DNA of 64,000 nucleotides, from positions 116,001,784-116,065,783 of the forward strand of contig NC_072893.1 in the NCBI RefSeq assembly GCF_027943255.1, written 5' to 3'. Position 1 is the stretch's first letter, and each line of letters starts with the position of its first letter. Positions 45,220-56,310 of this stretch are shown here, one piece after another. A model generated the notes under the pieces. That model saw only the letters and a program-made list of their open reading frames with translations. It was not told the origin of the DNA and ran no database searches. A program made the translations under genes and the position numbers. The stretch comes from Anastrepha obliqua (taxonomy: Eukaryota; Arthropoda; Insecta; Diptera; Tephritidae).

Positions 45220-45640
45220 TTGACTCCTTGGAATGTTTGAGGGAAAGATTCTGAGAAAGTTGTTTGGTCCTTTGCACGTTGGCGACGACGAGTTTCGCAA
45301 CCGATGGAACAATCAGCTGTATGTGCCTTGCGAGGACATAGGCATAGGGCAGCGAGTAAAAATCCAGCGCCTTCGTAGGCTGGGTCAAGTTGTTCGAATG
45401 GATGCAAGCTCATAGGCTCTAAAAGCCGATGGAACAATGAGTTGTATGAGCCTTACGAGGACATAGATATAGAAGATCCAGCGAATAAAGATCCAGCGTC
45501 TTCGTTGGCTGGATCATGTCGTCCGAATGGATACAAAGCGTCCGGGTCTGAAAATATTCGATGCGGTACTAGGAAGAGGAAGGCCTCATTTGCGCTGGCT
45601 TTACTCCAAAATCGCTCCAATGAAGAAGAAGAATAATGAA
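45220..45640 (+). pseudogene. RTE-like LINE 3' relic with internal 125-bp duplication
   Basis: The plus strand reads KILRKLFGPLHVGDDEFRNR, WNNQLYVPCEDIGIGQRVKI and QRLRRLGQVVRMDAS (45245-45412). The block starting CGATGGAACAAT is then repeated from 45427 as a second, more damaged copy (WLDHVVRMDTKRPGLKIFDA and GRGRPHLRW). The duplication period is about 125 bp (45302 versus 45427). It lies in opposite orientation to the copy at 43578-43995. Confidence 0.75.
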
Positions 45641-45929
45641 CCGTTCGATTATTATGTTAAAATTTTGATTCTCATTCCAGCATTTTCGATTTATCGGGCC
45701 CGCTTTGTGCCATTCGGAAAACGATACTAAGCTGTCTCAATAAATGATTGGTTCGCTGTACGTATTTGAATATAACTCGCAACTTTCTAAGTTCTGAGGT
45801 GTTTTTCAAAACTGAAAAAAATTAATAATTCTTTGTTCAACATTGATGGTTGATTAAAATTTTGGTATACAACTTTTTAAAGTAAAATATATCTGGTTAG
45901 TTTTAATATTTTTCTCAATTCTTTTATTT

Positions 45930-46208
45930 CAATTTTTTTAGAATAAAATATTCTTTTAAAATTTTATTTTGTTTTATTTTTTAGGATAAAATATTCTTTT
46001 AAAATTTAATTTTGTTTTATTTTTTAGTATAAAATATACTTTTTAAAATGGTTTTCTAAATCTTTTCTCCCAACATTTTTAATATTTTTATAAACTATTT
46101 TTTTTTTAATTTTTTTTGGATAAAATATACTTTAAAAAATTTTTTTTTCTAAGTTTTTATAATCTTTATTGTTTTATTTTTCTAAGTTTTTTGTTTTATT
46201 TGTTTTGA
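45930..46208. repeat. AT-rich tandem array, about 43-bp units
   Basis: ATAAAATATTCTTTTAAAAT recurs at 45943, 45986 and (as ATAAAATATACTTTTTAAAA) 46030, then degenerates (46120, 46140). TTTTGTTTTATTTTTTAG separates the units. The array is interrupted by the DD41D element and resumes after it. Confidence 0.7.
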
Positions 46209-46210
46209 TA

Positions 46211-47138
46211 AAGGGTGTTTTTTTGAGAGGTTAGGTTTTCAAGTTGGCACTACTTTTTTCGTAGATGGTCTTTTTGACAGCTGTCACTTGATTTATGCTC
46301 AGTTTGGTTTGCCATTTCATAATGAATAGACTTACACCTGAACAACGTTTGCAAATCGTGCAAATTTGGGCCCAAAACGAGATGGCCACCGATTCCGATT
46401 TTCACAAGAAAATTTTGTTCAGCGATGAAGCTCACTTTTGGTTGAATGGGTATGTCAATAAGCAAAATTGTCGCATTTGGAGTGAACAGAATCCACACAC
46501 CATTGCTGAGACGCCGTTACATCCTCAAAAAGTCACTGGTTGGTGTGCTCTATGGGCAGAGGGAATCATTGGTCCATATTTCTTTAAAAATGAAGCCGGC
46601 CATAATGTTACAGTCAATGGAGAGCGCTATAGAGCCATGATTAATGACTTTTTCGTGCCTGAATTGGACGATGTTGATTGGACGACCTTTGGTTCCAACA
46701 AGACGGCGCTACATGCCATACAGCCAACGCAACAATCGATTTATTCAAGGAAATTTTTGGTGAGCGCATTATCTCGCGCCGTGGACCTGTGGCGTGGCCT
46801 CCAAGATCGTGCGATATAACACCGCTGGACTATTTCTTGTGGGGCTATGTGAAGTCGCTTGTCTACGCAGATAAGCCCGAGACGATTGACGTCTTGGAAG
46901 AGAATATTCGGCGCGTTATTGCTGACATACGGCCCCAATTGCTGCAAAAAGTGGTCGAAAATTGGGCCTCTCGGCTGGAATTTATTCGAGTCAGCCGCGG
47001 CGGCCACTTGCCCGAAATCATTTTTAAAACATAATGGCAAACCCTTATCTTTATAATAAAGCTAAATTTTTGGCCATAACATTAAATTATATACGTTTTA
47101 TTTCATCTTGAAAACCTAACCTCTAAAAAAACACCCTT
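46211..47138 (+). mobile_element. Internally deleted DD41D-type mariner element
   Basis: A 928-bp element with TIRs: left AAGGGTGTTTTTTTGAGAGG..., right (complemented) AAGGGTGTTTTTTTAGAGGT.... They are the same over about 35 bp except one inserted G. TA duplications lie at 46209-46210 and 47139-47140. The transposase inside lacks most of its DNA-binding half, so the copy is non-autonomous but keeps both ends and might be mobilised in trans. It sits within an AT-rich tandem array. Confidence 0.9.
46322..47034 (+). pseudogene. DD41D transposase, internally deleted and frameshifted
   Basis: Starts MNRLTPEQRLQIVQIWAQNE; within a few residues it jumps to the catalytic domain (DFHKKILFSDEAHFWLNGYV), so roughly 130-150 residues with both helix-turn-helix motifs are missing. 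Catalytic region: D in LFSDEAHF, D in WFQQDGATCHTA and D in TPLDYFLWG, with 41 residues between the last two. A frameshift at about 46675-46685 (between DDVD and DDLWFQQ) separates the first aspartate from the rest. The C-terminus SRGGHLPEIIF and stop at 47032-47034 are intact. The spacing matches the rosa-like DD41D group first known from Ceratitis; that placement is from memory. Confidence 0.85.
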
Positions 47139-47984
47139 TATAACATATTTTTTCTTTGTTTTGATAAAATAAACTTAGTTTTTTCTATATTTTTATAATT
47201 TTGTTTGTTTTTTTTTTTAGGATGAAATATATTTAACTTTTAAAATAAGTAGTAAACATATATTATATTTTTTCTTTCTAAAAAAATGTTTAAAAAGTAT
47301 ATTTTAGCTTTTCTTTTCTAAAAAAAGTTTTTTGTTTTAAACTTTCTAAATATTTTTCTAAATTATTCTTTTCTTAATCTTTTTTTTTTAAATAAATATT
47401 TTTGTTTTTAATAAAAATTTTTTAGAAATATTTTTTAGAAATATATTTTTATTAGAAATATTTTTTTTTAATTTTTCTACTTTTGTTTGTTTATTTATTT
47501 AGGATGAAATAAATCTTTTAAAATAAGGGTGTAGTAAAAAATATTTTTTCCTTCTAAAAAATTTTTGTAAAGTATATTTTAGTTTTTCTTTTCTAAAAAA
47601 AGTTTTTTTAATGTTAAGATTTCTAAAAAATGTAAAATTTATTTTTTTGTTCAAAATTTTTAGAAATAATTTTTTTTAGGAAAGTGTATTTTATTCTAAA
47701 AAACAAAATTTTAGAAAAACAAATTTTTTTAAATTTTTGGTTTTGAAATTTAGAAAAATAAATTAAAAAAAAATTTGTTGAGAATTTAAAAAACAAATAA
47801 ATTTTTTAAATTGTGTTTAGAAATGTAGAAATTAAAAAAAGAAGAAAAAGAATAATTTAGAAAAAGATATGTTTATAAGCTTATTTTATTCTAAAATATT
47901 ATACAATATAAAACTAAGAATTTATAAAGATATTAAAAATAACCGGAGGTATTTTACTTTAAAAAACTCTATGCTAAAATTTTT
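47139..47984. repeat. AT-rich array, continuation
   Basis: Continues the 45930-46208 array: TTTTCTTTGTTTTGATAAAA, GATGAAATATATTTAAC, TTTTCTTTTCTAAAAAAAGT and related blocks repeat in degenerate form. No coding sequence. Confidence 0.55.
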
Positions 47985-48125
47985 AACATTGAATGCGTCC
48001 TGATGTTGTTTCACACAAGCAAATGGTTTTCTATGAAGAGTTTTTTCATGGCAGAAGTACACTCGAGGGTTTGCCATTGTTTTATGCGAACTTATTGGAC
48101 GAGCTAGAAAGCGCTACACAGTTTT
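47985..48125 (-). mobile_element. SINE fragment
   Basis: CCTGATGTTGTTTCACACAA, AGAGTTTTTTCATGGCAGAA and CGAGGGTTTGCCATTG match, on the minus strand, the body of the tRNA-derived SINE. Ends are not defined. Confidence 0.5.
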
Positions 48126-50004
48126 TAGTTTTAGTTTATAATAATAATTCAAAAACATGATTTTAAAAGTTATATTAAATTTTTATATTTAATAGACTTG
48201 GATGCTCCTTTTATTAAAAAAATTGTGTAAATTCTAATTTCTTTAATCGGTGCCTTAAAAAACTTTTTAAATAATAATAAATAATTTTCTTTCTATTTTT
48301 GCAGATTTTACGGTTTTTGGTGGACTTTGAAAACCAGTAGTAAAATTTTACTTCAAAGCAAAAATTATTAAGTGCAATACAAAAAATATTTATGCTAAAA
48401 AAATTAGAAAAGAAAAACTCTCAAAAAAATTGCACACTAAATAAAAAAAAAATTTAACAAATACCAGAAAAAATATAAATATTAATAAGAAATATATCAG
48501 CAAAAAAAAGAAAAATCATTAAATTATTTACAAGTCCGAAGCAAATAAATGCAAAAGCAAAAGAAGGAATAAATTAAAAACAAAATATTAATTAAAACAA
48601 AAAACCACTAAAGCGCCATCTACAACAACGCTAGCCGTAAAATATCATACAGAAAAAAATTAATTTAAAAAAATATTTAAACAAAATACAACTGCAAAGC
48701 TTAAAATATCGCATACACATCAGCCTAAAAGTTAATTTAGTATATAAAAAAAATAATATAAAGCAAAATTAATTTATTTGTACGCAGTTTTTCACAACTG
48801 TGTACAACAACGAAGAAAAACAAAAAATTAAAAATCTTACATTTTAGAAACTCTTTCAATTTATAAAAAAACACTCAAGAACTCACTTGCCCAGATATAA
48901 CAAGAAAAAACGGCCAAAGGCAGAATTTGCATCTCACACGCTTTTCCAATTTCCATTTATAAACGAAAAGCGAGGCGAGAGCACACACCAAGAACAACAA
49001 AAACAGCAAAAACAACAGCACGAGCCAACAGCTGCATAGACAACGCGGAGTCGACTTCTTGAAGTTGCAGCGTTACTACGAAAATAAAACAAACACAAAA
49101 ACGAAAACATATAAATAAAAATTTAGTGCAGAAAAATTTGCGCTCTCTCTTGGCGAAGCGACGTGCTGTAGCATTCGTCCAATTTCGCAGACAACAGTTA
49201 GTCATCGACGGCGCTTGCCACTAGTGACTCGAAGTAGATGCCACACAAGTCAAGCAAAGTGTAGTGCGCCAAGCCGGTAAAGAAGCCAATTGTAGAACAG
49301 TGAAGCGAGAATATCGAGCGAATTTGTGAATTGTAAAATTTTTCTAATAACTTTTATATGAAATTTGTAAGGCATTTCCGTGAATGTGAATTAGTGCATA
49401 TTTGAACCCGCAAACAATCCAGATATAAACCAATCGAAAATAAAAAACAAAATCCAAGAAAGAAAAGACTGATTTTGATTTGGAACTTCCAAGAAGTTTT
49501 GAATGCAAAAAAAAAACAAGGGTGCATAAGTTGAGTATTGAAACTGCAAACTGTGTAAAATTTGTGACGTTTTCAAAACTGCACAATTTGGCGCGAGAGT
49601 AAAGTGAAGGTTCCTGTTAAACGTTAGAAAGCATTAAATAACAAAAATTATACGAAAAAACACCAAAAAGTGACTAAATATTTTAAATTCGTACTTGAAT
49701 TTTGCCAAAACGCAAACTCGAGTGCTTAACATAAAAAGCTGTGACTGTGACAAAAACCGTTAAAACCAAAAACTACAGGGATTCACCAAACCAGCCTAAA
49801 CAAAAAAAAAATATTAAAAAAAAAAACTAATTTAAAAACCTTAAATTTTTGAGTGACAAAAAACAAACATTGAATAACTTGCATTTTGAAACTTCCGCTG
49901 CGTTACTGCTGAGCGCTCAACAAACATAAAAAATCAACAACTACCTGGAACAAAGAACGAATCAGGAAATCCAACTACAAACTTCGTTACGTCCTCAGTC
50001 GATA
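48126..50004 (+). promoter_or_regulatory. Probable upstream flank and 5' UTR of the futsch-like gene
   Basis: The stretch from about 48950 to 50004 becomes less AT-rich, then A-rich with CAAAAACAAAAA runs, as in many long fly 5' UTRs. An initiator-like ACAGTTAGTC lies at 49194-49203, without a TATA box; a downstream AGTGACT at about +28 is only a partial match to the usual downstream element. An in-frame TAA at 49927-49929 marks the end of non-coding sequence before the start codon. The transcription start and any leader splice cannot be fixed from sequence. Confidence 0.35.
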
Positions 50005-50557
50005 ATGGCCAACGGCAACGGCAATAATGCTAGCGCTGCCGCAACCGCCGCCACTAATGGCGAAGGCAACAGCTTGGCAACCAACGGCACAGCCACAACT
50101 ACGAACGGCGGCGGCACAACAGTTGCCGAGCATTTGAATGGCGTTGGCGTAGATAATACCAATGCAACTGCTGCTGCTGCTGCTGAGGCAGCAGGCATCG
50201 GCGCCACCGGCACTGGCAGCGGCATTGATGTCGATACTGAAGCTGGAGGCGCTGCAGCTGGTGATGCGACAGACGGTGGTGTAGGCGGTGGTTTGGGCGG
50301 TGCCGTTTCCACCTCATCCATGGGCGGCGATGATGCTGGCACCGATGCGGGCGCCAGCTCATTGCCACCGTCCGAAGAGGCGGGCGGTCGTCCGCCACTC
50401 GATACCGCTTGCTCTGATGGCGGTGGCGGTCCATCGAGTTTGGGTGGGGGCATGGTTGGGCCACCAAGTCCACTAACCGGTTGCTATTTACTGATCGTGC
50501 TGGGTGAGCCACATTCGGAGGAGCATAAGGACAATATATTGCAACATTTGTTGAAGG
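50005..50557 (+). CDS. futsch: Futsch/MAP1B-like protein, first coding exon (partial)
   Basis: Futsch is the fly MAP1B homologue, a neuronal cytoskeletal protein that binds microtubules in axons and synaptic terminals. This exon gives residues 1-184 plus one base of codon 185. Residues 1-150 are low complexity (Ala, Gly, Thr, Asn, Ser runs). Residues 150-185 include PPSPLTG, then CYLLIVLGEPHSEEHK and ILQHLLK, which I recognise as the start of the conserved MAP1 N-terminal domain (vertebrate FYLLVVVGE...TEEH). The start is the first ATG after an in-frame TAA (49927-49929), with context GATAATGGCC. The exon ends at a strong donor (G|GTAAGTAC at 50557/50558, phase 1). The frame runs 38 codons into the intron before a stop; that extension has no similarity. 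Identity is from memory of the family. Confidence 0.78.
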
Positions 50558-50849
50558 GTAAGTACGCAGAACAATTCAATGGGATTTCTGTTATATAAAA
50601 TTTTAAATGATTTGTCTTGCTTGGCAGAGTTTTGTAGACATTTTTTTTAAATATTTTATAGTGAAATCTTAATAGACCTATTTTCGTCATATGTTCCACA
50701 ATCTATTAAAAATATACCAAAAGCGATTAAATTAAAGTTAAGTTGAACCTTTGAAAGATCTTTTGAAATGCAGTGACGTGAAATAAAAATTTTATATTAT
50801 TACTTCCACTTTTGTAAAGAGTATCGTTTAATAACGTATATGGTGTCCC

Positions 50850-51070
50850 TGTAATAACTTTTGTCGCAGCTGCAGGAACGAGCAGGAAGTGGAGAATGTT
50901 GAACACGTCCTGGACCACTGATCCGCTGTTGCCAGAACGGCTCACCGCTATCTAACCTTTTACTTCTTTGGCTGTCTGGCAGACTTAGAATCCATTCGCG
51001 ATCATCCTTAATATTTCATCGTTTATTAAATAGACGAAGTGGCTTCACCACATTGGCAATTATAAGCTAA
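50850..51070 (+). pseudogene. LINE relic: zinc-binding ORF2 C-terminus
   Basis: The plus strand reads CRNEQEVENVEHVLDH, a stop, SAVARTAHRYLTFYFFG and CLADLESIRDHP (50873-51010). This is the ..C...EE.ETVEHVLC.C.A..R.R... tail of R1/I-like ORF2, with the last Cys pair mutated. Old. Confidence 0.6.
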
Positions 51071-52514
51071 GCGTGAGTCCAAACTAGCAGCCTTCAGGCC
51101 TAAGTAGATTCCTTACATCCCTCGTGGAGCGTGGCAACTACCGCCCCGTATCATCTATTTGGAAAAGTAGTTAACTAAATTTGACTGTTATATGCTTCTG
51201 GGGTTTCTTTACTTTGAATTTAGTAAAAGTGCTTTAGAGAGCTCTGATTAACTGGCTGCTCAAAGATAAATAGGAAATGAAACTGGTTTCACGCACAAGG
51301 AGCCGCCGATACTAGTATTTCACCATTCAAGCAAGAGTCTTAATTTGCGAAAATTTGTTATCCTTTAAATTTAGGTTCCTCAAATTATTTTTTCTAAGGA
51401 GATGGCTTACCTGTTTAGGTGAAAGGAAGGCCGTTCACTTTGGTGCCATTAAACGAACAAAGAGAACGGATAAAGTTGTTATGCGAATGATGGAACGGAA
51501 CGGTGAATGGAAAAAAGCTGTGTGATGATAATAAAATTCCAGAGTCAGCTGATAGCGAACATTAACTGCTATTATATACTCAGCTAAAAGAGGGCCAAGG
51601 CACACGAATATTAACATCCCGATAGATAGATACTGAATAAATTTACCACATCTTTGAAACAGCTACCGCAGAAGGGAGTCGCATGTATGTTGAGCTTCAC
51701 CGCATATGTAGATGCACACTTGATAGTGGCCGTTTAAGACCTTCACCATAAAAGAGAGTCACGGTTTTCCTAGCTTTCAGAACTACCTCGACCTTTAGTG
51801 ATCCATCAATTGCCAGGAGGACCGATCTAGGCCCGCTTATTGAGCAGGGTAGAACGTGACTATGTGGTGGAATTATAGTCACGTTGAGTGATACGGTGGT
51901 ATTGTAAAAAAAGGCGGCCTCCATCTCCATAAGTTCAAGCCGTGGAATATTCCCGCCTTCGTTGTGCGCTGTTCACACTTTTCCACCGCTTACTGACTTT
52001 ATTTACAGGTCTCAGATATCTCGCTCTCATTACTAGTGAATTATTAGCTAATCACATCTCAATCATCACTCTGTTTGCATGAAAATAAATCCTCGCAGAT
52101 ACAGTTGGAGCCGCAAAAAAAAATACACCGCAAGAAATCAAAGTGAAATGTGCTAGCGACTTCAAACTTCAATTGGGAAGAATGTTCCCTCTTTTCAAGC
52201 ATATGAACGAAGTAATGCTGTCAGTTCCCAAGTCGCAAGGCGAGCGTTCACTGCTCGGTCACAACAGGAATGTGATCTCGAAGTTTTTAAATAGGCTTTT
52301 GGAATAAAATATAGGGAGGGGTTGGAAATGTGCAGTCCACCTCCTTTAGCCTAATAGCGTTACAGACTACGACAATTTTGCCTGAAAAGTGATCTGACTT
52401 AACGCTTAGCGGTTAAGTAGGGATGGTCCATGGAGTGTCCCACTGATTCTAATGCGTAACTGCTGGAAAACGTATGGAAATCATTGAAACAACCGTCAAA
52501 CAAAGGAAAAAAAC
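51071..52514. other. Intronic sequence, unassigned
   Basis: No supported feature. A minus-strand frame at 51697-51930 contains LLAIDGSLKVE, only faintly like an RNase H start, and is not called. Confidence 0.4.
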
Positions 52515-52738
52515 GCTTCTGTTAGGTGTTTGGCCGAGCTCCTTTTCCTATTTGTGGCATCCATCTTGATGTTTTTTTCACAAATAGAGGGATCTACAGT
52601 TTTAAGCCGACTCCGAATGGCAAATGGTTTTTATGAAAATAACTTTTTCTATCAGTTTGCTTTTTCATGAACAGATATTCGAACCTATACACTCCCGAAT
52701 GGTAGTCACGCACCCATTCATTCGGCTATGGTGGCGGA
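52515..52738 (-). mobile_element. tRNA-derived SINE, internally deleted
   Basis: The minus strand starts CCGCCACCATAGCCGAATGA, has the B-box region GTATAGGTTCGAATATC and then, after losing part of the body, GCCATTCGGAGTCGGC, TGTAGATCCCTC, ACAAATAGGAAAAGG and the 3' part CTCGGCCAAACACC. The order matches 60414-60738, with about 90 bp missing from the centre. Confidence 0.75.
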
Positions 52739-53959
52739 AGCAGTCCTCACCTTCTTTTTTCCAACTGAAACAAAAAATTGCTTTTTTTCTAAAGGACTTA
52801 AATTTATCGGCATTAGGCGCGAGCTGTGAGCCGAAACAGATGTACGGGTCAGGAAACTCGGAGTTGTTACGTCGAATCTAGCCAAGAAAAGAGTACGCTT
52901 TCGAAAGAACAAAATTAAAATTTTTATTGAAGCATAACTTTGTGTGAAATACATCTTTAAGATCCGCAGTTTCCGTAAACATTGAATTTTAGTTTCAGCT
53001 GACATTTTTTAATATTCAAAGAGAGATCAGACTTCAAACTCAAAAAGACATTTAATACCAGTCTCTTTGAATATTTATTGTAACCGCTGAGTACTTGACG
53101 ATTGTAAAAACCTTCAGACCAGTACCAAAGATCGGCGGCAAGATCGCTACAAAATCTAAATCTATGATTCACTGAAGCCTTCTTCTCGCTTTGTAGTTTC
53201 GATTTAGTGAAATATTCTGTAATAGATTTTGTTGTTGTCGCGGTCAAAATGCAAATGTATATACGCGTAGATGTGATATATCTTTCAAAATTTGACCACT
53301 TAATCATTTGTACATTGTAATTTGAGACCTCTTCACCCTTACTTGCCTTCCACCTTCATTTTCTATTCTCTGGTCGAAGGAAGTAATTGAAGAAGTTGAC
53401 GGTTTTTGCGTCAAAATAAGTGTAAAAAATTATTGCTAATCACGAAATGAACAAAAAAAAAATGTAAAACCGCGTTTCTAAATCAATAAACTTTCAGCAA
53501 CGCTTCGCTGCAGTTGGAATGGTAATTCAAGGCAAAAAATGAAATAAAAAATGCAAGAAATCAACGAACATGCAACAATGGATGATATTTACGACTAAGC
53601 TAATACAAATACAACATGCGCAGAGTTTTCGTTTTGCTATTTTCTAATTATGATTTTATTGGTTTTACTTTTTTAACACTTGTTTTACTAAAAAGAAAGA
53701 GAAAAAAGAAAGGAAAAAGTAAGATTACAAACAGGAAATTAGAGCAGCAGCATAAATTCTTATTGCCGTTCATTGCAGGTGTGCTAGTAGTAAACCATTT
53801 TGAACAAATGTTGCAATAACATTTTTTTCAAACTTTATAATTTTTTTATTGCAAAGCAGTTCCTTGGTTGTTAAACTGATTTACGATGTGCAAGTGTCGA
53901 GCAGCAAAATGCTTGCGTGTCGTGCTAGAGAAAACGAGTTAATGTTTAGACAATCGTAC
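52739..53959. other. Intronic sequence, unassigned
   Basis: Nothing recognised. 53690-53720 is a purine-rich (GAAAA)n-like tract. Confidence 0.4.
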
Positions 53960-55587
53960 AATCGGAATTAGAATTGACCGGCTGAATGACTTGCTGAAAC
54001 GTTGGCTTCACAATTTTGTGATTTTTTTTTAACACCAGCGAGATTAAGCCAATGATTGCTTGAGGTATTGTCGAAACTATGAGCTAAAATGAACGAAAAA
54101 TTTTCTAAATGGTTCGTTAAGCAACTGAGCCTTAGCAGCAGACCAGAGGATTGACGAAATTATTGGCTGCACGACACAGCTGAATTGATGGCGGAATGGC
54201 TGACGGGTAGCTAGCTAGAAGAAACAGCTGAAGAGGTTGCTGAATTATTAGTTAATCGATTTGATTAAAAAATTTTATGCATTAAGTACTTGGATTTTTG
54301 GCAAAAGTACGCTTGAATTATTGCCTATACTAAAGACTGAATAAAAAAATAAATTATTAGATGAATAAATTACTAAAGTATAGTTAAAAAAGTTTAAAAA
54401 TTTAGTGACTGCATTATTAGTCTCAGAGACATGCTGATTTATTTGCCGATTGCTTGGCTAATAGAACAATTAAGTGACTCAAGCAAACTGCGAAAAACAA
54501 AGCCATACGGTTGCTGAATTGATAGCTGAATAAATTAAAGTAAATAACCTATTGGTATATTAGTTCAATATATGAATAGCTGAATAGCTAGCTGAATAAC
54601 TTAACTGGACCTTAAATAATATCACCGAATCGTTAGTTGAGGAATACTAGGAATAATCTCTCGCATTGTTAGCTGGGTGATTGACTTATATTGTCAATAA
54701 TAAATGAACTATGAAATCAAGAAATACCTAGCTGAATAATATTATTAATAATAAATTAATCGAACTAAATGAAGAGGACGATAATAAAATAGATTTTTGA
54801 ATAACTTGCTGAATAATTCCCAAATGCCTCCTCACTATTCCTTGTTCCCAAATTAGCTACAAATTTTTAGCGGCATGTGGAACTAAAACTGGTTAGAATT
54901 TTGGTGAGTAAATTTGCCGAAAAAATATTTTCTTCAATCACGACCAGAATCGAGTTTAATACTTAGCTGAATAGTTTGTTGAAAATAGCTGAATAGTTTA
55001 CACAAAAATCGCTCGGAAGGGTTCATTGAATGAGTAACTAAAACACAAAATTAGTTCTAAATTTTTTTCTAAATAAATCACTTATTTATTAATTCTTGCT
55101 AAATAAATCAATAAATCACACATTCTTGTTAAATAAAATTTGCCGAAAATTTTGAATAGAGGTGTTGAAAGAGACACTACTTTATTTATTAACAGCACAT
55201 AATTAAATGATTGGCTGTGGAGTTGTTGCTAAGTGGTTTGATTCCACAAATAATTGCTAAATAAGACTTGCTGAATAAAAGGTCTACTACCAACAGAAAA
55301 CAGAAAAACTAGCAACACTATTTCCTGGGTGGGTTCACTGAATATGTTTCCTGAATGTTTTAATTGATAGCTGAATACATCTGCTTGAGTATATGAAGTA
55401 CTAAATTAGCAGTTCCTGAACTAATTTGTAAGTCGGCTGAATAGCTGAAAGGAATGCTTGGAGATTAGTTCAGTTAGAAACTTATAATTCGTTAATAATA
55501 ACGTGAGCAGTTAAGTAACTCAAACAATTTGGTGAATAGCTAAATAAATATTTAATAGTTAAACTAATATTTATTTGTATGCTGAAT
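53960..55587. repeat. Degenerate GCTGAATAGCTGAA array, part 1
   Basis: The words GCTGAATAGCTGAA, TAGCTGAAT, TTGCTGAAT and AATTATTAGCTAA recur every 20-60 bp through 1.6 kb, in one orientation. Higher-order periodicity is poor here. The array is interrupted at about 55588 by a LINE and continues after 56310. Confidence 0.65.
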
Positions 55588-56310
55588 AAAATCCATCACA
55601 AAATAGTCAATAACCTCCAAGGTAGCCATGAAATGCCGCACATCTCTTAACGAGATGGCTGAGTCATTTCACCTAAAGGTAACATGGGTTCCTGGTCATC
55701 GCGACATTGAGGGTAACTGTAGAGCTGATGAACTAGCGAGACTCGACACTAAATTGACTGATGAGTATATAGATGATGACATAGGGATACCCTTACAAAC
55801 ATGTAAGCTACTCATCCTTGAAGAAATTGTAAATAAAGCAAACGAAAGATGGCGTAATGAAGCCACCTGCAAAATCGCCCGTCAACTGTGGCCGACTCGA
55901 AATGCTAAACGCACAGAATCTCTGCTAAGCCAAAATAAATACAGTCTTAGCACATTGATCTCAGTCATAACGGGGCACTGCCTAATAGGTAGACACGCCC
56001 AAAGGATGGGTGTGCAAACACATGACTTTTGTAGAAGTTGTCTAGATGAGGACGAGGAAGGGACAATCTCGCACCTACTGTGCCACTGTCCTGCTCTATC
56101 CAGACGCAGGTTTACTTTTCTGGGTAAACAATTTTTGAATGAGTTGGAAGATCTCAGTTCTACAGAAATCAGAGATATTCTAAAATTTTTGAAAAGCACA
56201 CACTGGTTTTAGGAGAGATAGGGACAAGCTCCCCACGCGGCATTACAATGGGCTATGAGCCTGAGTGTGTCCCACACGACAACCGCTTCAACCTACCCTA
56301 ACCTAGTAAG
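55588..56310 (+). mobile_element. 5'-truncated LINE inserted in the array
   Basis: A ~720-bp LINE 3' end: RNase H C-terminus, zinc-binding tail, short 3' UTR and an AACCTACCCTAACCT tail (56290-56304). Similar to the relic at 34560-35113. Both junctions are in GCTGAATA sequence, which might be an 8-bp target duplication, but the host array repeats that word, so this is not proof. Confidence 0.75.
55628..56212 (+). pseudogene. LINE ORF2 C-terminus (open 194 codons)
   Basis: Carries VTWVPGHRDIEGNCRADELA at residues 19-38 (last RNase H motif), a helical middle, SVITGHCLIGRHAQRMGV and the zinc-binding CRSCLDEDEEG / HLLCHCPAL, then FLGKQFLNELEDLS and stop. The frame is open from 55628, but the RT and endonuclease are absent because the copy is 5'-truncated; a stop lies just upstream. 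The long open frame suggests a younger insertion than the other R1/I-like relics. Confidence 0.85.

Noticed and set aside
50099..50512. Minus-strand and alternate-frame open frames over the futsch-like exon
   Set aside because: GC-rich low-complexity coding DNA leaves other frames open; only the plus frame has start, upstream stop, conserved block and splice donor.
51697..51930. Minus-strand frame with IDGSLKVE as an RNase H fragment
   Set aside because: Only a four-residue resemblance; neighbouring RNase H motifs are absent.
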